NCBI GenBank assembly: GCA_030524205.1
Contig: JAUNGZ010000002.1
Span: 62,001-126,000 of the forward strand
DNA length: 64,000 nucleotides
Direction: 5' to 3'
DNA from: Eubacteriales bacterium
GTDB taxonomy: Bacteria > Bacillota > Clostridia > Oscillospirales > Butyricicoccaceae
In this document: in pieces, positions 44,673-53,511 of the stretch
Layout of the letters: each line of letters begins with the position of its first letter
Position numbering within the stretch: position 1 is the first letter of the stretch
The notes under the pieces: generated by a model
Databases searched by the model: none
What the model saw: only the letters and a program-made list of their open reading frames with translations
Told to the model about the DNA's origin: nothing
Translations under genes and position numbers: made by a program

Positions 44673-46380
44673 GGCTGTTCCCTCCAGACTGCGGCAGGCG
44701 GATGACGACGCGCGTGCCCTGATCGGGCTCGCTTTCGATGGACAGGCCGTACGGCGCGCCAAAGTAAATGCGGATGCGGTCGTTCACGTTTTTGATGCCG
44801 ATGCCGCCCGGCTCCGCCTTGTCGTGCGACAGGATGGCGCGGCACTGGCCCTCGTCCATGCCGACGCCGTTGTCGGTCACGGTCAGCACAACGTCGCCGC
44901 CGTCCGGCTTGGCCGAAATGACGATTTTGCCGTCGTCGACAAACTCCCCGAAGCCGTGCAGGATCGCGTTCTCGATGATGGGCTGCAGGGTGATTTTGCT
45001 GCACGGGCAGTCAAGAATGGAATCGTCGATCTCGAACCGGTAGGAGAACTGGTCTTTGTACCGGAATTTCTGGATGATCAGATAGCATTCGGCGTGTTCC
45101 AGCTCTTTGCGGATGGGGATCAGGTCCTCGCCGCGCGAAATGCTGATGCGGAACAGCCGCGCGAGCGCGCTGACCATTTTGACCGCGTCGTCCGTGCGGC
45201 CGACCTCGCACATCCACTGGATCGAGTCGAGCGTGTTGTACAGGAAATGCGGGTTGATCTGCGCCTGCAGGGCCTTCAGCTCGGTTTTCCGCAGCGTTTC
45301 CTCCTCGTTTTTCACCTCGTCCATCAGCGTCTGAATGCGGCCGACCATGTGCCCGAACGAGTCGGACAGCACGCTGATCTCGCTGATGCCGGCGACCGGG
45401 GTGTAGACGAAATCGGCGGCGGCGTCCTCAAAGCCGTGCATTTCGTCGACCAAACGGTGGATGGGCCGGGAAACCAGCCGGGCGATCAGCACCGCCACGG
45501 CAAGCAGGACGAGCAGCGCGGCCGGTATGGCGGCAAGCAGCGTGAGCAGGGCGGCCCGCTGGGGCTGGCGGACCAGCTCGTCCAGAAAGCTCACGCCGAC
45601 GATGCGCCAGCCGCCCTGCGGCAGGGATTTGATCACCCGGAGGATGTCGTCCTCCGCGTGCACCCCGTCGGCAAGCGCGGCGAGCGGGGCGGTGTCCTCG
45701 CTTTTCAGGCCCGCGTAGATCAGCTGCTGCTGCGGGTGGTAGATCAGCCGGCCCTCGCTGTCGATGATAAAGCTGTATCCGTGCTGGCCGATGCCGACCG
45801 CGTCCATATAGCCGGCGATGGACGAGAACTGCAGGTCGATCGACACATAGACCTCGCGGCCGTACCGCTCGAGCGGTACGGGCCGCGCAACTGTGACGAC
45901 CCACGGGTAATAGTCGGTATAAAGGTTCTGCACGTGGGGCGGGGTGTAGTACAGGCCGGACGAGTCGGATTCGACCCCGTCGAGCGGCAGTCTGCCCGCC
46001 TGCGGCTTGCGGGTGCGCCCGGTGGTCCAGCAGGTGAGCGGCGCGCCGTCGAGTGTATATACGCAGATGCTGGTCAGGTCGTCGCGCATCTGCACCATGG
46101 TGGAAAAGGTGTCGGAAAGCGTGTCCGCGCCGGCGGGGCTTTGCAGCTCGATGATGATGCGGCGGATCAGCGCGCCGGTGTCGGCGGTGTAGTCGGCGAT
46201 CGCGCCCGCGGCCTGCGAGACGGACTGCTCCGAGCTGGTCGCCGCGTTCGAGCGCAGCGCGTTTGCGTACAGCGTGGTGTAAATCAGCGTGGACAGCGCG
46301 ACAATGACGACGGCCACGCCGCTGACCAGCAGCACCATCAGGCTGGACAGTGAAAGCGGGGCGGCTTTATTTTTATTCAT
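44659..46380 (-). CDS. YesM-family sensor histidine kinase of the galactose locus
   Basis: 573 aa from ATG 46380 (GGAGGAC nine bases upstream, overlapping the regulator stop as ATGA). Helices at about 13-37 and 280-303 bracket a dCache-like extracellular domain; then HAMP, His_kinase (AQINPHFLYNTLDS, His about 375) and HATPase (IIENAILHGFG, DNGVGMDEG). Its stop lies inside the binding-protein gene, so kinase and receptor are translationally coupled. Confidence 0.93.
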   Translation of the reverse strand: MNKNKAAPLSLSSLMVLLVSGVAVVIVALSTLIYTTLYANALRSNAATSSEQSVSQAAGAIADYTADTGALIRRIIIELQSPAGADTLSDTFSTMVQMRDDLTSICVYTLDGAPLTCWTTGRTRKPQAGRLPLDGVESDSSGLYYTPPHVQNLYTDYYPWVVTVARPVPLERYGREVYVSIDLQFSSIAGYMDAVGIGQHGYSFIIDSEGRLIYHPQQQLIYAGLKSEDTAPLAALADGVHAEDDILRVIKSLPQGGWRIVGVSFLDELVRQPQRAALLTLLAAIPAALLVLLAVAVLIARLVSRPIHRLVDEMHGFEDAAADFVYTPVAGISEISVLSDSFGHMVGRIQTLMDEVKNEEETLRKTELKALQAQINPHFLYNTLDSIQWMCEVGRTDDAVKMVSALARLFRISISRGEDLIPIRKELEHAECYLIIQKFRYKDQFSYRFEIDDSILDCPCSKITLQPIIENAILHGFGEFVDDGKIVISAKPDGGDVVLTVTDNGVGMDEGQCRAILSHDKAEPGGIGIKNVNDRIRIYFGAPYGLSIESEPDQGTRVVIRLPQSGGNSHEAS

Positions 46381-47975
46381 GCGCCGTCCTCCGCGCTTTG
46401 CTGCCGCCGCAGGGCGAGCGGCGAAACGCCGAACCGTTTTTTGAAGCAGTAGCTGAAATAGTGCTGGTCGGAATAGCCGCATTTGGAAGCAATCTCCATC
46501 ACCTTGAGCGAGGTGCACTGCAAAAGCTCCTTGGCGGAGTCCAGCCGCTGGGCGGTGAGCAGGTTGATGAACGTGTCGCCCGTATTCTTGCGGATGAGCG
46601 CGGACAGGTAATTGGGGCTGATGTGCAGCGCTTCGCTGATCGAGGCGAGCGACAGGCTTTCGTCTCCGTACTGGGTGCGGACCATGCCGAGCGCTTGGTC
46701 GCACAGCATTTCGCCGCTTTCGCGGCATTGCAGGGAGATAGCCTCGTGCACCCGCAGGCAGAAATCGGTCATTCGGCCGCGCAGCTCGTCAAGCGAGCGG
46801 TAGGAGAAGGACAGGCTGGCGAGCGGGGAAGCGCGCCACAATTCATCCGCCGTTTCGGGGTTGACCACCGCGCCCGCCGAGCGGCAGATCGCGCCGAGCA
46901 GCTGCACCATCATCAGATCGGTTTCGAGCGACGAGCGGGGGTCGGTGCGCAGGCGGTCGAACAGCCCATGCAGGTATTCCTCCACCTGACGGCGGCTGCC
47001 GCCCTTGATCACGCTTTCGAGCTGCACGGCGGTATCCGAATAATCCGAACGAATGGTGCGGCCGGTTTCCAGATCGGCGATAAAGCGCGTTTCGTCCGCG
47101 CCCTGCGCGGCCGTGTAGGCGAGTGCGCCGACCGCCTCCCGGTAGGCCGTGTGGCAGGCCGAAAGCGCGTCCGTTTCGCGGCTGACGCCGACCGTGCATT
47201 TCGCGCCGATGACGCGCTCGATCGACTGGACGATCTCGCTGACGGCGATGTGCAGGTATTTGACAAGCTCAGCTTCGCTCGCCGCGGCGAGCGCGACGAC
47301 GCGCGAGCCGATAAAGCAGCAGGAAGCGCGCAGGTACTTTTCCAGAACCAGCTCGACCGCGCGCACCTGCGCGCGGGTGGTGACGGGCGCGCCGCTTTGG
47401 TCGGTGATCACCGTGGCCAGCACGACATACTGCGGACGGTCGTCCTCGTCTTTGAGCAGGCCGCATTCGACGGCCTGCGCGTGCAGGTCCCGCTCAAGCG
47501 CTTCGCCCGCCAGCGGGGAATCCGCGCCGAGCAGCAGCGGCATCAAAAAATCGTGCGGACGCAGCCGCCCGGTGCGTCCCTGCGCTATCTCCTGATAGCG
47601 CAGGGAAATTTTGTCTCTAATCACACAAAGCTCTTTTTTCAGCTCGTCCGACGAAATGGGCTTGAGCATATAGCTGATGATATTGTATTGGATCGCCTGC
47701 TGGGCGTAGGTGAAATCGTCGTATCCGCTGAGAAACGCAATGTGCGTGGCCGGGCGGATCTCGCGCACGGCGCGCGCCAGTGCGATGCCGGATAAAAAGG
47801 GCATGCGGATATCGGTCAGCAGCAGGTCGGGTTCGAGCTTTTCCACCAGATCGAGCGCCTCCGCGCCGTTTTCCGCCTCGCCCGCCACCCGAAAGCCGCA
47901 TTCCTCCCAAGGCGTGCGCTCGATCAGCGAGCGGCGCAGCTCGGGCTCGTCGTCGGCAACGACCACAGTGTACAT
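46377..47975 (-). CDS. YesN-family response regulator of the galactose locus
   Basis: 532 aa from ATG 47975 (AAGGGGGC upstream). Receiver with VADDEP and Asp in LLLTDIRMPFLSG (about 55). C-terminal AraC double HTH (about 425-525: ISEALHISPNYLSALIRKNTG and YSDQHYFSYCFKKRFG). First gene of the regulator-kinase-receptor operon. Its likely target is the mglB promoter with 22 bp tandem repeats. Confidence 0.93.
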   Translation of the reverse strand: MYTVVVADDEPELRRSLIERTPWEECGFRVAGEAENGAEALDLVEKLEPDLLLTDIRMPFLSGIALARAVREIRPATHIAFLSGYDDFTYAQQAIQYNIISYMLKPISSDELKKELCVIRDKISLRYQEIAQGRTGRLRPHDFLMPLLLGADSPLAGEALERDLHAQAVECGLLKDEDDRPQYVVLATVITDQSGAPVTTRAQVRAVELVLEKYLRASCCFIGSRVVALAAASEAELVKYLHIAVSEIVQSIERVIGAKCTVGVSRETDALSACHTAYREAVGALAYTAAQGADETRFIADLETGRTIRSDYSDTAVQLESVIKGGSRRQVEEYLHGLFDRLRTDPRSSLETDLMMVQLLGAICRSAGAVVNPETADELWRASPLASLSFSYRSLDELRGRMTDFCLRVHEAISLQCRESGEMLCDQALGMVRTQYGDESLSLASISEALHISPNYLSALIRKNTGDTFINLLTAQRLDSAKELLQCTSLKVMEIASKCGYSDQHYFSYCFKKRFGVSPLALRRQQSAEDGA

Positions 47976-48007
47976 GATAATGCCCCCTTGCGTTTCTGTC
48001 TGTTTCC

Positions 48008-48036
48008 AGTGTAACGATTTTGCTCGGATTTGTCCA
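48008..48036 (-). promoter_or_regulatory. Promoter of the sensing-unit operon
   Basis: Minus strand: TGGACA (48031-48036), 17 bases, TACACT (48008-48013); the gene starts 33 bases on. Confidence 0.65.
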
Positions 48037-48039
48037 TAG

Positions 48040-48083
48040 GAAAACCGCCGGGAAGCGGGCAAAGCCCCTGTCCCGGCGGTTTC
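48040..48083 (-). terminator. Terminator after galM
   Basis: AAACCGCCGGGA / TCCCGGCGGTTT stem with an inner GGGGCTTTGCCC-type hairpin, 10 bases past the galM stop. Confidence 0.85.
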
Positions 48084-48092
48084 CGCCCGCGG

Positions 48093-49136
48093 TTATGGAT
48101 GGAGAGAGAAATGGAAGTTGGTAAAGTGACGGCAGCTTTCGCCCGCGCGCAGCACGGGCTGCGGAAAGTGGGGAAAAGCAGGCGCGTTCGGCCAGAACTG
48201 CGTTTCCAGACAGAAGCCGTGCCGCCGCCCGTATTGGACGCCGCCCTTGCCGCGCGGCAGGTTCGCGTCCAAATAGTTGCCCGAGTAAAGCTGCATGCCC
48301 GGCATATCGGACTCGACCGACAGCGTGATGCCGGTTTGGGCGCATTCGGCCAGCGCGAAGGGCCGCAGGCCGTCGCCGCCGATGATATAGTTGTGGTCGT
48401 AGCCGCCCGCGCGGCGGAGCTGGGGGAATTTATCGTCCCAATGCGCGCCGAGCGGCGTAAAACGGCGCAGGTCGAGCGGCGTGCCCTCGACCGAGGCGAC
48501 CTCGCCCGTCGGCGCGCTGTTTTTGCCGATCGGCGTGAAGTGGTCGGCGGGGATGCAGACCGTCTGCTCGCCGACCTCGCCCGAGGCATGCCCGCCGAGG
48601 TTGAAATAGGCGTGGTTTGACAGGTTGCACAGCGTATCCGCGTCGGTCTCCGCCCGGTATTCGAGGGACAGCGCGCCGTCCTCCAGCCGGTAGGTGACGG
48701 ACGCGCGCAGATTGCCGGGGTAGTGCTCCTCGCCCGCGGGGCTGTCGTAGCGCAGGGTCAGGCCGCCGTTTGCGACCGAGGCCGACCAGATACGCTTGTC
48801 AAAGCCGGTCTCGCCGCCGTGCAGGTGACACGCGCCGTGGTCGTTGCACGCAAGGCGGATCTCCCGCCCGCCCAGCGCGACCCGCCCGCCCGCGATGCGG
48901 TTGGCGCACCGGCCAAGCAGCGCGCCGATATAGCAGGTCTGCGACTCGTAGGCGGCGACCGTGTCGAAGCCGAGCACGATATCGGTCGGCCTGCCGTTCC
49001 GGTCGGGCACGATAAGCGACTGGATGATGCCGCCCAGCGTCAGGATGGAGGCCGAGCAGCGGCCGTCCGTAAGGGTGTAGCGGTCGACCGGCCGCCCGTC
49101 CGCCGTTTTGCCGAAGGGGGTGCAAACGATGTTCAT
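48093..49136 (-). CDS. galM: Aldose 1-epimerase (galactose mutarotase)
   Basis: 347 aa from ATG 49136, four bases after the galT stop. Catalytic residues: His in NDHGACHLHGG, His in NLSNHAYFNLGG (general acid) and Glu in FCLETQFWPNAP (general base). It converts beta- to alpha-D-galactose for galactokinase. Last gene of the Leloir operon. Confidence 0.94.
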   Translation of the reverse strand: MNIVCTPFGKTADGRPVDRYTLTDGRCSASILTLGGIIQSLIVPDRNGRPTDIVLGFDTVAAYESQTCYIGALLGRCANRIAGGRVALGGREIRLACNDHGACHLHGGETGFDKRIWSASVANGGLTLRYDSPAGEEHYPGNLRASVTYRLEDGALSLEYRAETDADTLCNLSNHAYFNLGGHASGEVGEQTVCIPADHFTPIGKNSAPTGEVASVEGTPLDLRRFTPLGAHWDDKFPQLRRAGGYDHNYIIGGDGLRPFALAECAQTGITLSVESDMPGMQLYSGNYLDANLPRGKGGVQYGRRHGFCLETQFWPNAPAFPHFPQPVLRAGESCRHFTNFHFSLHP

Positions 49137-49140
49137 GCCG

Positions 49141-50634
49141 TCACCCAACGCTTTCCGTAAACCGCAGCAGGGCGGCCTTGCCGTCCTCAGTGCGCTCAAA
49201 CACGCCCGCGTGCTCCAAAACCATGGCGAACACGAGGCCGACCTCTTTTTGAAGGACGTCCATGACGTTTTCCGCCGTGATCGTATAGCGCGGGGCAAAG
49301 CCCTCCGCCCAGTCCGCGTGGGAGGCGGTAAGCTCGTCGGCGCGCAGGTCGCGCCCTGTAACGAGCGCGTCCGCCACGGCGGCCAGCTCGGTTTTCAGCC
49401 GCGCGGGCAGCACGGCAAGACCCATGACCTCGATCAGGCCGATGTTCTCCTTCTTGATGTGGTGCAGCTCGGCGTGCGGGTGGTACAGGCCGAGCGGGTG
49501 CTCGGGCGTGGTCAGGTTGTTGCGCAGCACAAGGTCGAGCTCGAAATCTTCCCCGCGCCGCCGGGCGATCGGCGTGATGGTGTTGTGCGGCACGCCGTCG
49601 GTCTCGGCGAAAATCATCGCAGCCTCGTCCGTATAGCCGCGCCATGCGGTCAGGATTTTGTCCGCCAGCGCGACAAGGCGTTCCTTGTCCGCGCCCGTCA
49701 GCCGGAGAACCGACATCGGCCACTTGACGACGCCCGCGCGGATATCGTCAAAGCCGGGGAAGGCGAGCGGCGTTTCGACCGGGGCCTTGGCCATCGCAAA
49801 TTCGTAATGCCCGCCCTGAAAATGGTCGTGCGCCAGAATCGACCCGCCGACGATGGGCAGGTCGGCGTTCGAGCCGACGAAATAATGCGGGAACTGCGAA
49901 ATGAAGTCCAAAAGCTTGCGGAAGCACGCGCGGTCGATCTTCATCGGCGTGTGCGCGGCGTTAAAAACGATGCAGTGCTCGTTATAGTAGACATAGGGCG
50001 AATACTGCAAAAACCACGGCTTGCCGTCCACCGTGACGGGAACGACGCGGTGGTTCTGCCGCGCGGGGTGGTTCAAGCGCCCGGCGTAGCCCTCGTTTTC
50101 GCGGCAGAGCTGGCACTTCGGATAGGCCGAGGCGGGCAGGTCTCGCGCGGCGGCGATGGCCTTGGGGTCCTTTTCCGGCTTGGACAGGTTGATCGTGATA
50201 TCCAGCTCGCCGTACTTGGTCGGCGCCTTCCACTGCATGTCCTTGGCGATGCGGTCTCGGCGGATGTAGTTGGTATCCTGACTGAATTTGTAGTACCAGT
50301 CGGTCGCCTTGCGCGGGTATTCGGCGTACAGCGCGCGGAACTTTGCAATTACCTCACGCGGCGGCGGGGTCAGCCGGCCCATCAGCGCGGTGTCGAACAG
50401 GTCGCGGTAGACGACCGAGTCGTTTGCGAGCACGCCGCGCGCGTGCGCGTCGTCCATCAGCTCGGTCAGCACGGCGGGCAGGTCGATGGGGGAGCCGTCC
50501 AGCGGCTGCTCCTCGTAGGAGTCGAGCCGCAGCGCGTCCAGCAGGGTGTTGACCGCCCAGACGTGATCCTCGGGCTGAATCAGCCCCTTTTCCTCCGCGT
50601 AGCGGACGAGCTTGGCGACAGCGTTGTCGATCAT
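49141..50634 (-). CDS. galT: UDP-glucose--hexose-1-phosphate uridylyltransferase, class 2
   Basis: 497 aa, the size of the class 2 GalT found in Firmicutes (class 1 is about 350). The nucleophile motif is HDH in GGSILAHDHFQGG (about 275). It exchanges UDP between UDP-glucose and galactose-1-phosphate. It starts 12 bases after the galE stop. Confidence 0.95.
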   Translation of the reverse strand: MIDNAVAKLVRYAEEKGLIQPEDHVWAVNTLLDALRLDSYEEQPLDGSPIDLPAVLTELMDDAHARGVLANDSVVYRDLFDTALMGRLTPPPREVIAKFRALYAEYPRKATDWYYKFSQDTNYIRRDRIAKDMQWKAPTKYGELDITINLSKPEKDPKAIAAARDLPASAYPKCQLCRENEGYAGRLNHPARQNHRVVPVTVDGKPWFLQYSPYVYYNEHCIVFNAAHTPMKIDRACFRKLLDFISQFPHYFVGSNADLPIVGGSILAHDHFQGGHYEFAMAKAPVETPLAFPGFDDIRAGVVKWPMSVLRLTGADKERLVALADKILTAWRGYTDEAAMIFAETDGVPHNTITPIARRRGEDFELDLVLRNNLTTPEHPLGLYHPHAELHHIKKENIGLIEVMGLAVLPARLKTELAAVADALVTGRDLRADELTASHADWAEGFAPRYTITAENVMDVLQKEVGLVFAMVLEHAGVFERTEDGKAALLRFTESVG

Positions 50635-50646
50635 AGCGCCGCCTCC

Positions 50647-51636
50647 TTACGCTTCAAAGCCGTGCGGGTGGCTTTTGTGCCAGTCCCACGCGGTCTGGAT
50701 GATGGTGTGCAGGTCGTCGTATTCGGGCTTCCAGCCGAGCACGGTTTTAGCCTTGTCGCTCGACGCAATGAGCTGGGCGGGGTCGCCCGCGCGGCGCGCC
50801 TCAATCTTGGCGGGGATCGGGTGGCCGGTCACGCGGCGCGTTTCCTCGACCACTTCCTTGACCGAGAAGCCCACGCCGTTGCCCAGATTGAACACGTTGT
50901 TTTCGCCGCCCGCCAGCAGGTAGTCGAGCGCGAGGATGTGCGCCTGCGCCAGATCGCACACGTGGATGTAGTCGCGGATGCAGGTGCCGTCGGGCGTGGG
51001 ATAATCGTCGCCAAAAATCGAGATGGCTTCGCGCTGGCCGTTCGGCACTTGCAGGATGAGCGGGATCAGATGGGTTTCGGGGTTGTGCGCCTCGCCGATC
51101 GAGCCGTCGGGCATTGCGCCGCAGGCGTTGAAGTAGCGCAGGGCGACAAAGCGCAGCCCGTGCGCGCAGGACACCCACTTCATCATCTTCTCCATCGAAA
51201 GCTTGGTCTCGCCATAGCAGTTGGTCGGCTCGGTCCGGTCGGTCTCCATGATCGGCACGCGCTCCGGCTCGCCGTAGGTCGCGGCGGTCGAGGAGAACAC
51301 GATCTTGAGCACATCGTGCGCCACCATGCTCTCAAGCAGCGTTTTGGTGCCGCACAGGTTGTTGTCGTAATATTTCAGGGGGGTTACCATGCTCTCGCCG
51401 ACCTGACTGTTGGCGGCGAAGTGGATAACGCCCTCGATCTGCTCGGAATCGAACACCTTGTCGCAGAACGCGCGGTCGCGGATGTCGCCCTCGTAAAAGC
51501 GCGCTTTCGCGGGCACCGCCGCGCGGAAGCCGGTTTCCAGATTGTCGGCCACGACCACGTCGCGTCCCGCCGCGACCAGCGCGTGCGCCGTGTGCGAGCC
51601 GATGTAGCCCGCCCCGCCCAGTACCAAAATTGCCAT
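50647..51636 (-). CDS. galE: UDP-glucose 4-epimerase
   Basis: 329 aa from ATG 51636 with AGGAGG upstream. NAD motif GGAGYIGSH, catalytic SSTAATYG and the YxxxK in CYGETKLSMEK. Regenerates UDP-glucose from UDP-galactose. It is separated from galK by a 414-base array of hairpins, so galE-galT-galM may be expressed differently from galK. Confidence 0.96.
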   Translation of the reverse strand: MAILVLGGAGYIGSHTAHALVAAGRDVVVADNLETGFRAAVPAKARFYEGDIRDRAFCDKVFDSEQIEGVIHFAANSQVGESMVTPLKYYDNNLCGTKTLLESMVAHDVLKIVFSSTAATYGEPERVPIMETDRTEPTNCYGETKLSMEKMMKWVSCAHGLRFVALRYFNACGAMPDGSIGEAHNPETHLIPLILQVPNGQREAISIFGDDYPTPDGTCIRDYIHVCDLAQAHILALDYLLAGGENNVFNLGNGVGFSVKEVVEETRRVTGHPIPAKIEARRAGDPAQLIASSDKAKTVLGWKPEYDDLHTIIQTAWDWHKSHPHGFEA

Positions 51637-51659
51637 TGCAGAACCTCCTAAAAGACATC

Positions 51660-52056
51660 TCGATTGGAACCACGGTTCCAATCGAAGGTTTCCGGCTTCT
51701 GCGCACGCCCTGCGGGCACACTTGAAGCCGGTTTGAATCAAAAGCACGGGCAAAGCTCGCACTTTTGATGGGAATGGCGGTATTACCGCCATTCCCTATT
51801 AAAATCGCGCGCTTTGCGCGCGCTCCGCAAAGCAGCCGCGCGTTCAGTGCGGCGAGCTTTTGGCCCGCCCGCAGGCGACGCGCGCTTCGCGCGCATATAA
51901 TTGGAAACGGCTCTGCCGTTTCCATCGAAAAGCCCAGCTTCGCCGGGCTTTTCGATACCCCGACTCCAGCGGCCTTGGGCCGCGTCCGGGGGTATCGCCG
52001 TAAAGCGCCGGCGGCGCCTTACGGCGTATATAGGGGGCATGGATGCCCCCCTATAC
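51660..52056. repeat. Dense array of about eleven palindromic hairpins between galK and galE
   Basis: Almost every base of this gap falls in a short palindrome. Examples: 51660-51685 (12 bp arms TCGATTGGAACC), 51688-51735 (CCGGCTTC/GAAGCCGG), 51739-51769 (ATCAAAAG/CTTTTGAT), 51770-51796 (GGGAATGGCGGTA), 51806-51822 (CGCGCGC-TTT), 51835-51853, 51880-51894 (GCGCGC-TTC), 51903-51923 (GGAAACGGC-TCT), 51924-51955 (TCGAAAAGCCC), 51956-51994 (ATACCCC arms), 51996-52026 (CGCCGTAA arms) and 52029-52056 (GGGGGCAT), the last running into the galK stop. None has a classical T tract on the minus strand. No gene is visible. It could be a composite of small mobile palindromes or a structured mRNA spacer. 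Confidence 0.8.
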
Positions 52057-53355
52057 GATCACCGCTCCCCCCTCCGGACGGATCCGCAGGAAGTGGCAGC
52101 AGCCCTCGCCCAGAATGGCCTCCATGCCCGCGCGGAAGGCGTCGATCCTGCCGTTCGGCACATAGGCCTGCACCGTGCCCGCGAAGCCGCCGCCGTGGAC
52201 GCGCGCCGCGCCGTCGCCCGCCAGCAGATGCTGCGCCGCGGTCAGCGCGATGTTGACCGCCTGCGCCTGCGGCTGCGCGGTGCAGTACAGGTTTTGCAGC
52301 AGCGTGGAGGACGAGCGGCCGGATTTGTCCGCCATTGTGAGGAAACCGGTGAAGTTGTCCTTTTCCAGCGCCTGCGCTTCCTTCTGCGCGTAATAGTTGT
52401 CGATGAAAAAATGGACGGCGCGCAGCACCGCGCGGTCGCCCGCCGCAGCGCGCACCTTGGGGATGCCGTCCCAAAATTCGTGGTAGTCCACATCGCGCAG
52501 CACCTCTTTGCCGAAGCAGCGGGCGGCCGCGCCCATTTCGGCGGGAATGGCGGCGTATTCAGCGGTCAGATCGGCGTGGTCGGCGCCCGAGTCGATGATG
52601 CACAGGGCGTAACCCGAGCCGGACAGGTCATAATCGAGCTTGTGCACGGCTGGCTCGTCGGGGTTTTGAAAGTCGATCGACACAATGCCGCCGACCGCGC
52701 TGGCGAGCTGGTCCATCAGCCCGCAGGGCTTGCCGAAATAGACGTTTTCGGCGTACTGGCCGATCTGGGCGATCTGCACCAGCGTGACCTCGTCGCCGCA
52801 GAACAGGTGGTTGATGATTATACCGATCAGCACCTCGTAAGCCGCCGAGGAGGACAGGCCCGAGCCGCCGAGCACAGTGGAGTCGACGCAGGCGTTGAAG
52901 CCGCCCACCGGATAGCCGAGCTCGGCAAACCGCGCCGCGATGCCGCGCACCAGCGCGGCGGAGGTCTCTTTTTCCGCCTCGACCGGGGCGCGGCCGGATA
53001 AGTCGACCGCGATGTCCGGATAGCCCGCGGACAGGATGCGCACGGTGTTCGAGCCGTTCGGGCCGGCGCAGGCCAGCGCGTCCAGATCAATCGCGGCGGC
53101 GAGCACGCAGCCGTGCTGGTGGTCAGTGTGGTTGCCGCCCATTTCCGTGCGGCCCGGGCCGGAAAACAGGCCGGCCGCGCCGCCCGTTCCGAAGGCGGCG
53201 CCGTAGGCTTCGAGCAGGCGGAACAGCCGGCCGCGCTTTTCGGCAAGCGCCGCGCCGGTACAGCCGCAGAGCGCGGTCAGCCGCGCGTCAAGTGCGCCGC
53301 TTTCCAGATCGCGGCGCAGCGTCGTTTGATCTTTCAACCGTTTCATCTCCCTCAA
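52051..53355 (-). CDS. galK: Galactokinase
   Basis: 434 aa. GHMP-kinase family: N-terminal galactokinase signature in the variant form GRTEMGGNHTDHQHG (usual GRVNLIGEHTDY), ATP-binding GGSGLSSSAAYEVL (about 170) and C-terminal GGGFAGTVQAYV. Phosphorylates alpha-D-galactose. TTG at 53355 or ATG at 53346 (GAGGGAG almost touching it) could be the start; neither has ideal spacing. First gene of the Leloir operon, under the LacI-type regulator encoded upstream. Confidence 0.92.
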   Translation of the reverse strand: MREMKRLKDQTTLRRDLESGALDARLTALCGCTGAALAEKRGRLFRLLEAYGAAFGTGGAAGLFSGPGRTEMGGNHTDHQHGCVLAAAIDLDALACAGPNGSNTVRILSAGYPDIAVDLSGRAPVEAEKETSAALVRGIAARFAELGYPVGGFNACVDSTVLGGSGLSSSAAYEVLIGIIINHLFCGDEVTLVQIAQIGQYAENVYFGKPCGLMDQLASAVGGIVSIDFQNPDEPAVHKLDYDLSGSGYALCIIDSGADHADLTAEYAAIPAEMGAAARCFGKEVLRDVDYHEFWDGIPKVRAAAGDRAVLRAVHFFIDNYYAQKEAQALEKDNFTGFLTMADKSGRSSSTLLQNLYCTAQPQAQAVNIALTAAQHLLAGDGAARVHGGGFAGTVQAYVPNGRIDAFRAGMEAILGEGCCHFLRIRPEGGAVIV

Positions 53356-53396
53356 ATATCATGCGGGACGGCAGACGCATCCCGTTTGTTTCTTTT

Positions 53397-53425
53397 AGTA
53401 TATCGCGGTTTTAGTAAAACTTCAA
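53397..53425 (-). promoter_or_regulatory. galK promoter with operator in the spacer
   Basis: Minus strand: TTGAAG (53420-53425), 17 bases, TATACT (53397-53402). The palindrome GTTTTAGTAAAAC (53408-53420) fills the spacer, so a bound repressor would block RNA polymerase. The same palindrome occurs at 53431 and 54554. Confidence 0.85.
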
Positions 53426-53430
53426 GCGTA

Positions 53431-53443
53431 GTTTTACTAAAAA
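53431..53443. promoter_or_regulatory. Second LacI-type operator upstream of galK
   Basis: GTTTTACTAAAAA, 23 bp centre-to-centre from the spacer operator, just upstream of the galK -35. Confidence 0.8.
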
Positions 53444-53472
53444 TATATACAAAATACGAAAGGCTTCTTTGT

Positions 53473-53508
53473 CAAAAAAAGGCGGCCGGTCGTTTGACCG
53501 GCCGCCTT
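53473..53508 (-). terminator. Terminator of the LacI-type regulator gene
   Basis: AAGGCGGCCGGTC / GACCGGCCGCCTT with a seven-base T run on the minus strand, four bases past the stop. Confidence 0.92.
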
Positions 53509-53511
53509 GGT

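Noticed and set aside
49108..51651. 847-codon open frame on the plus strand across galM, galT and galE
   Set aside because: Antisense shadow of high-GC coding sequence; the minus-strand genes have clear families, ribosome sites and catalytic motifs.
51765..52256. 163-codon plus-strand ORF through the galK-galE gap
   Set aside because: Made of hairpin arms translated as Arg/Pro/Ala-rich sequence; no ribosome site and no domain.
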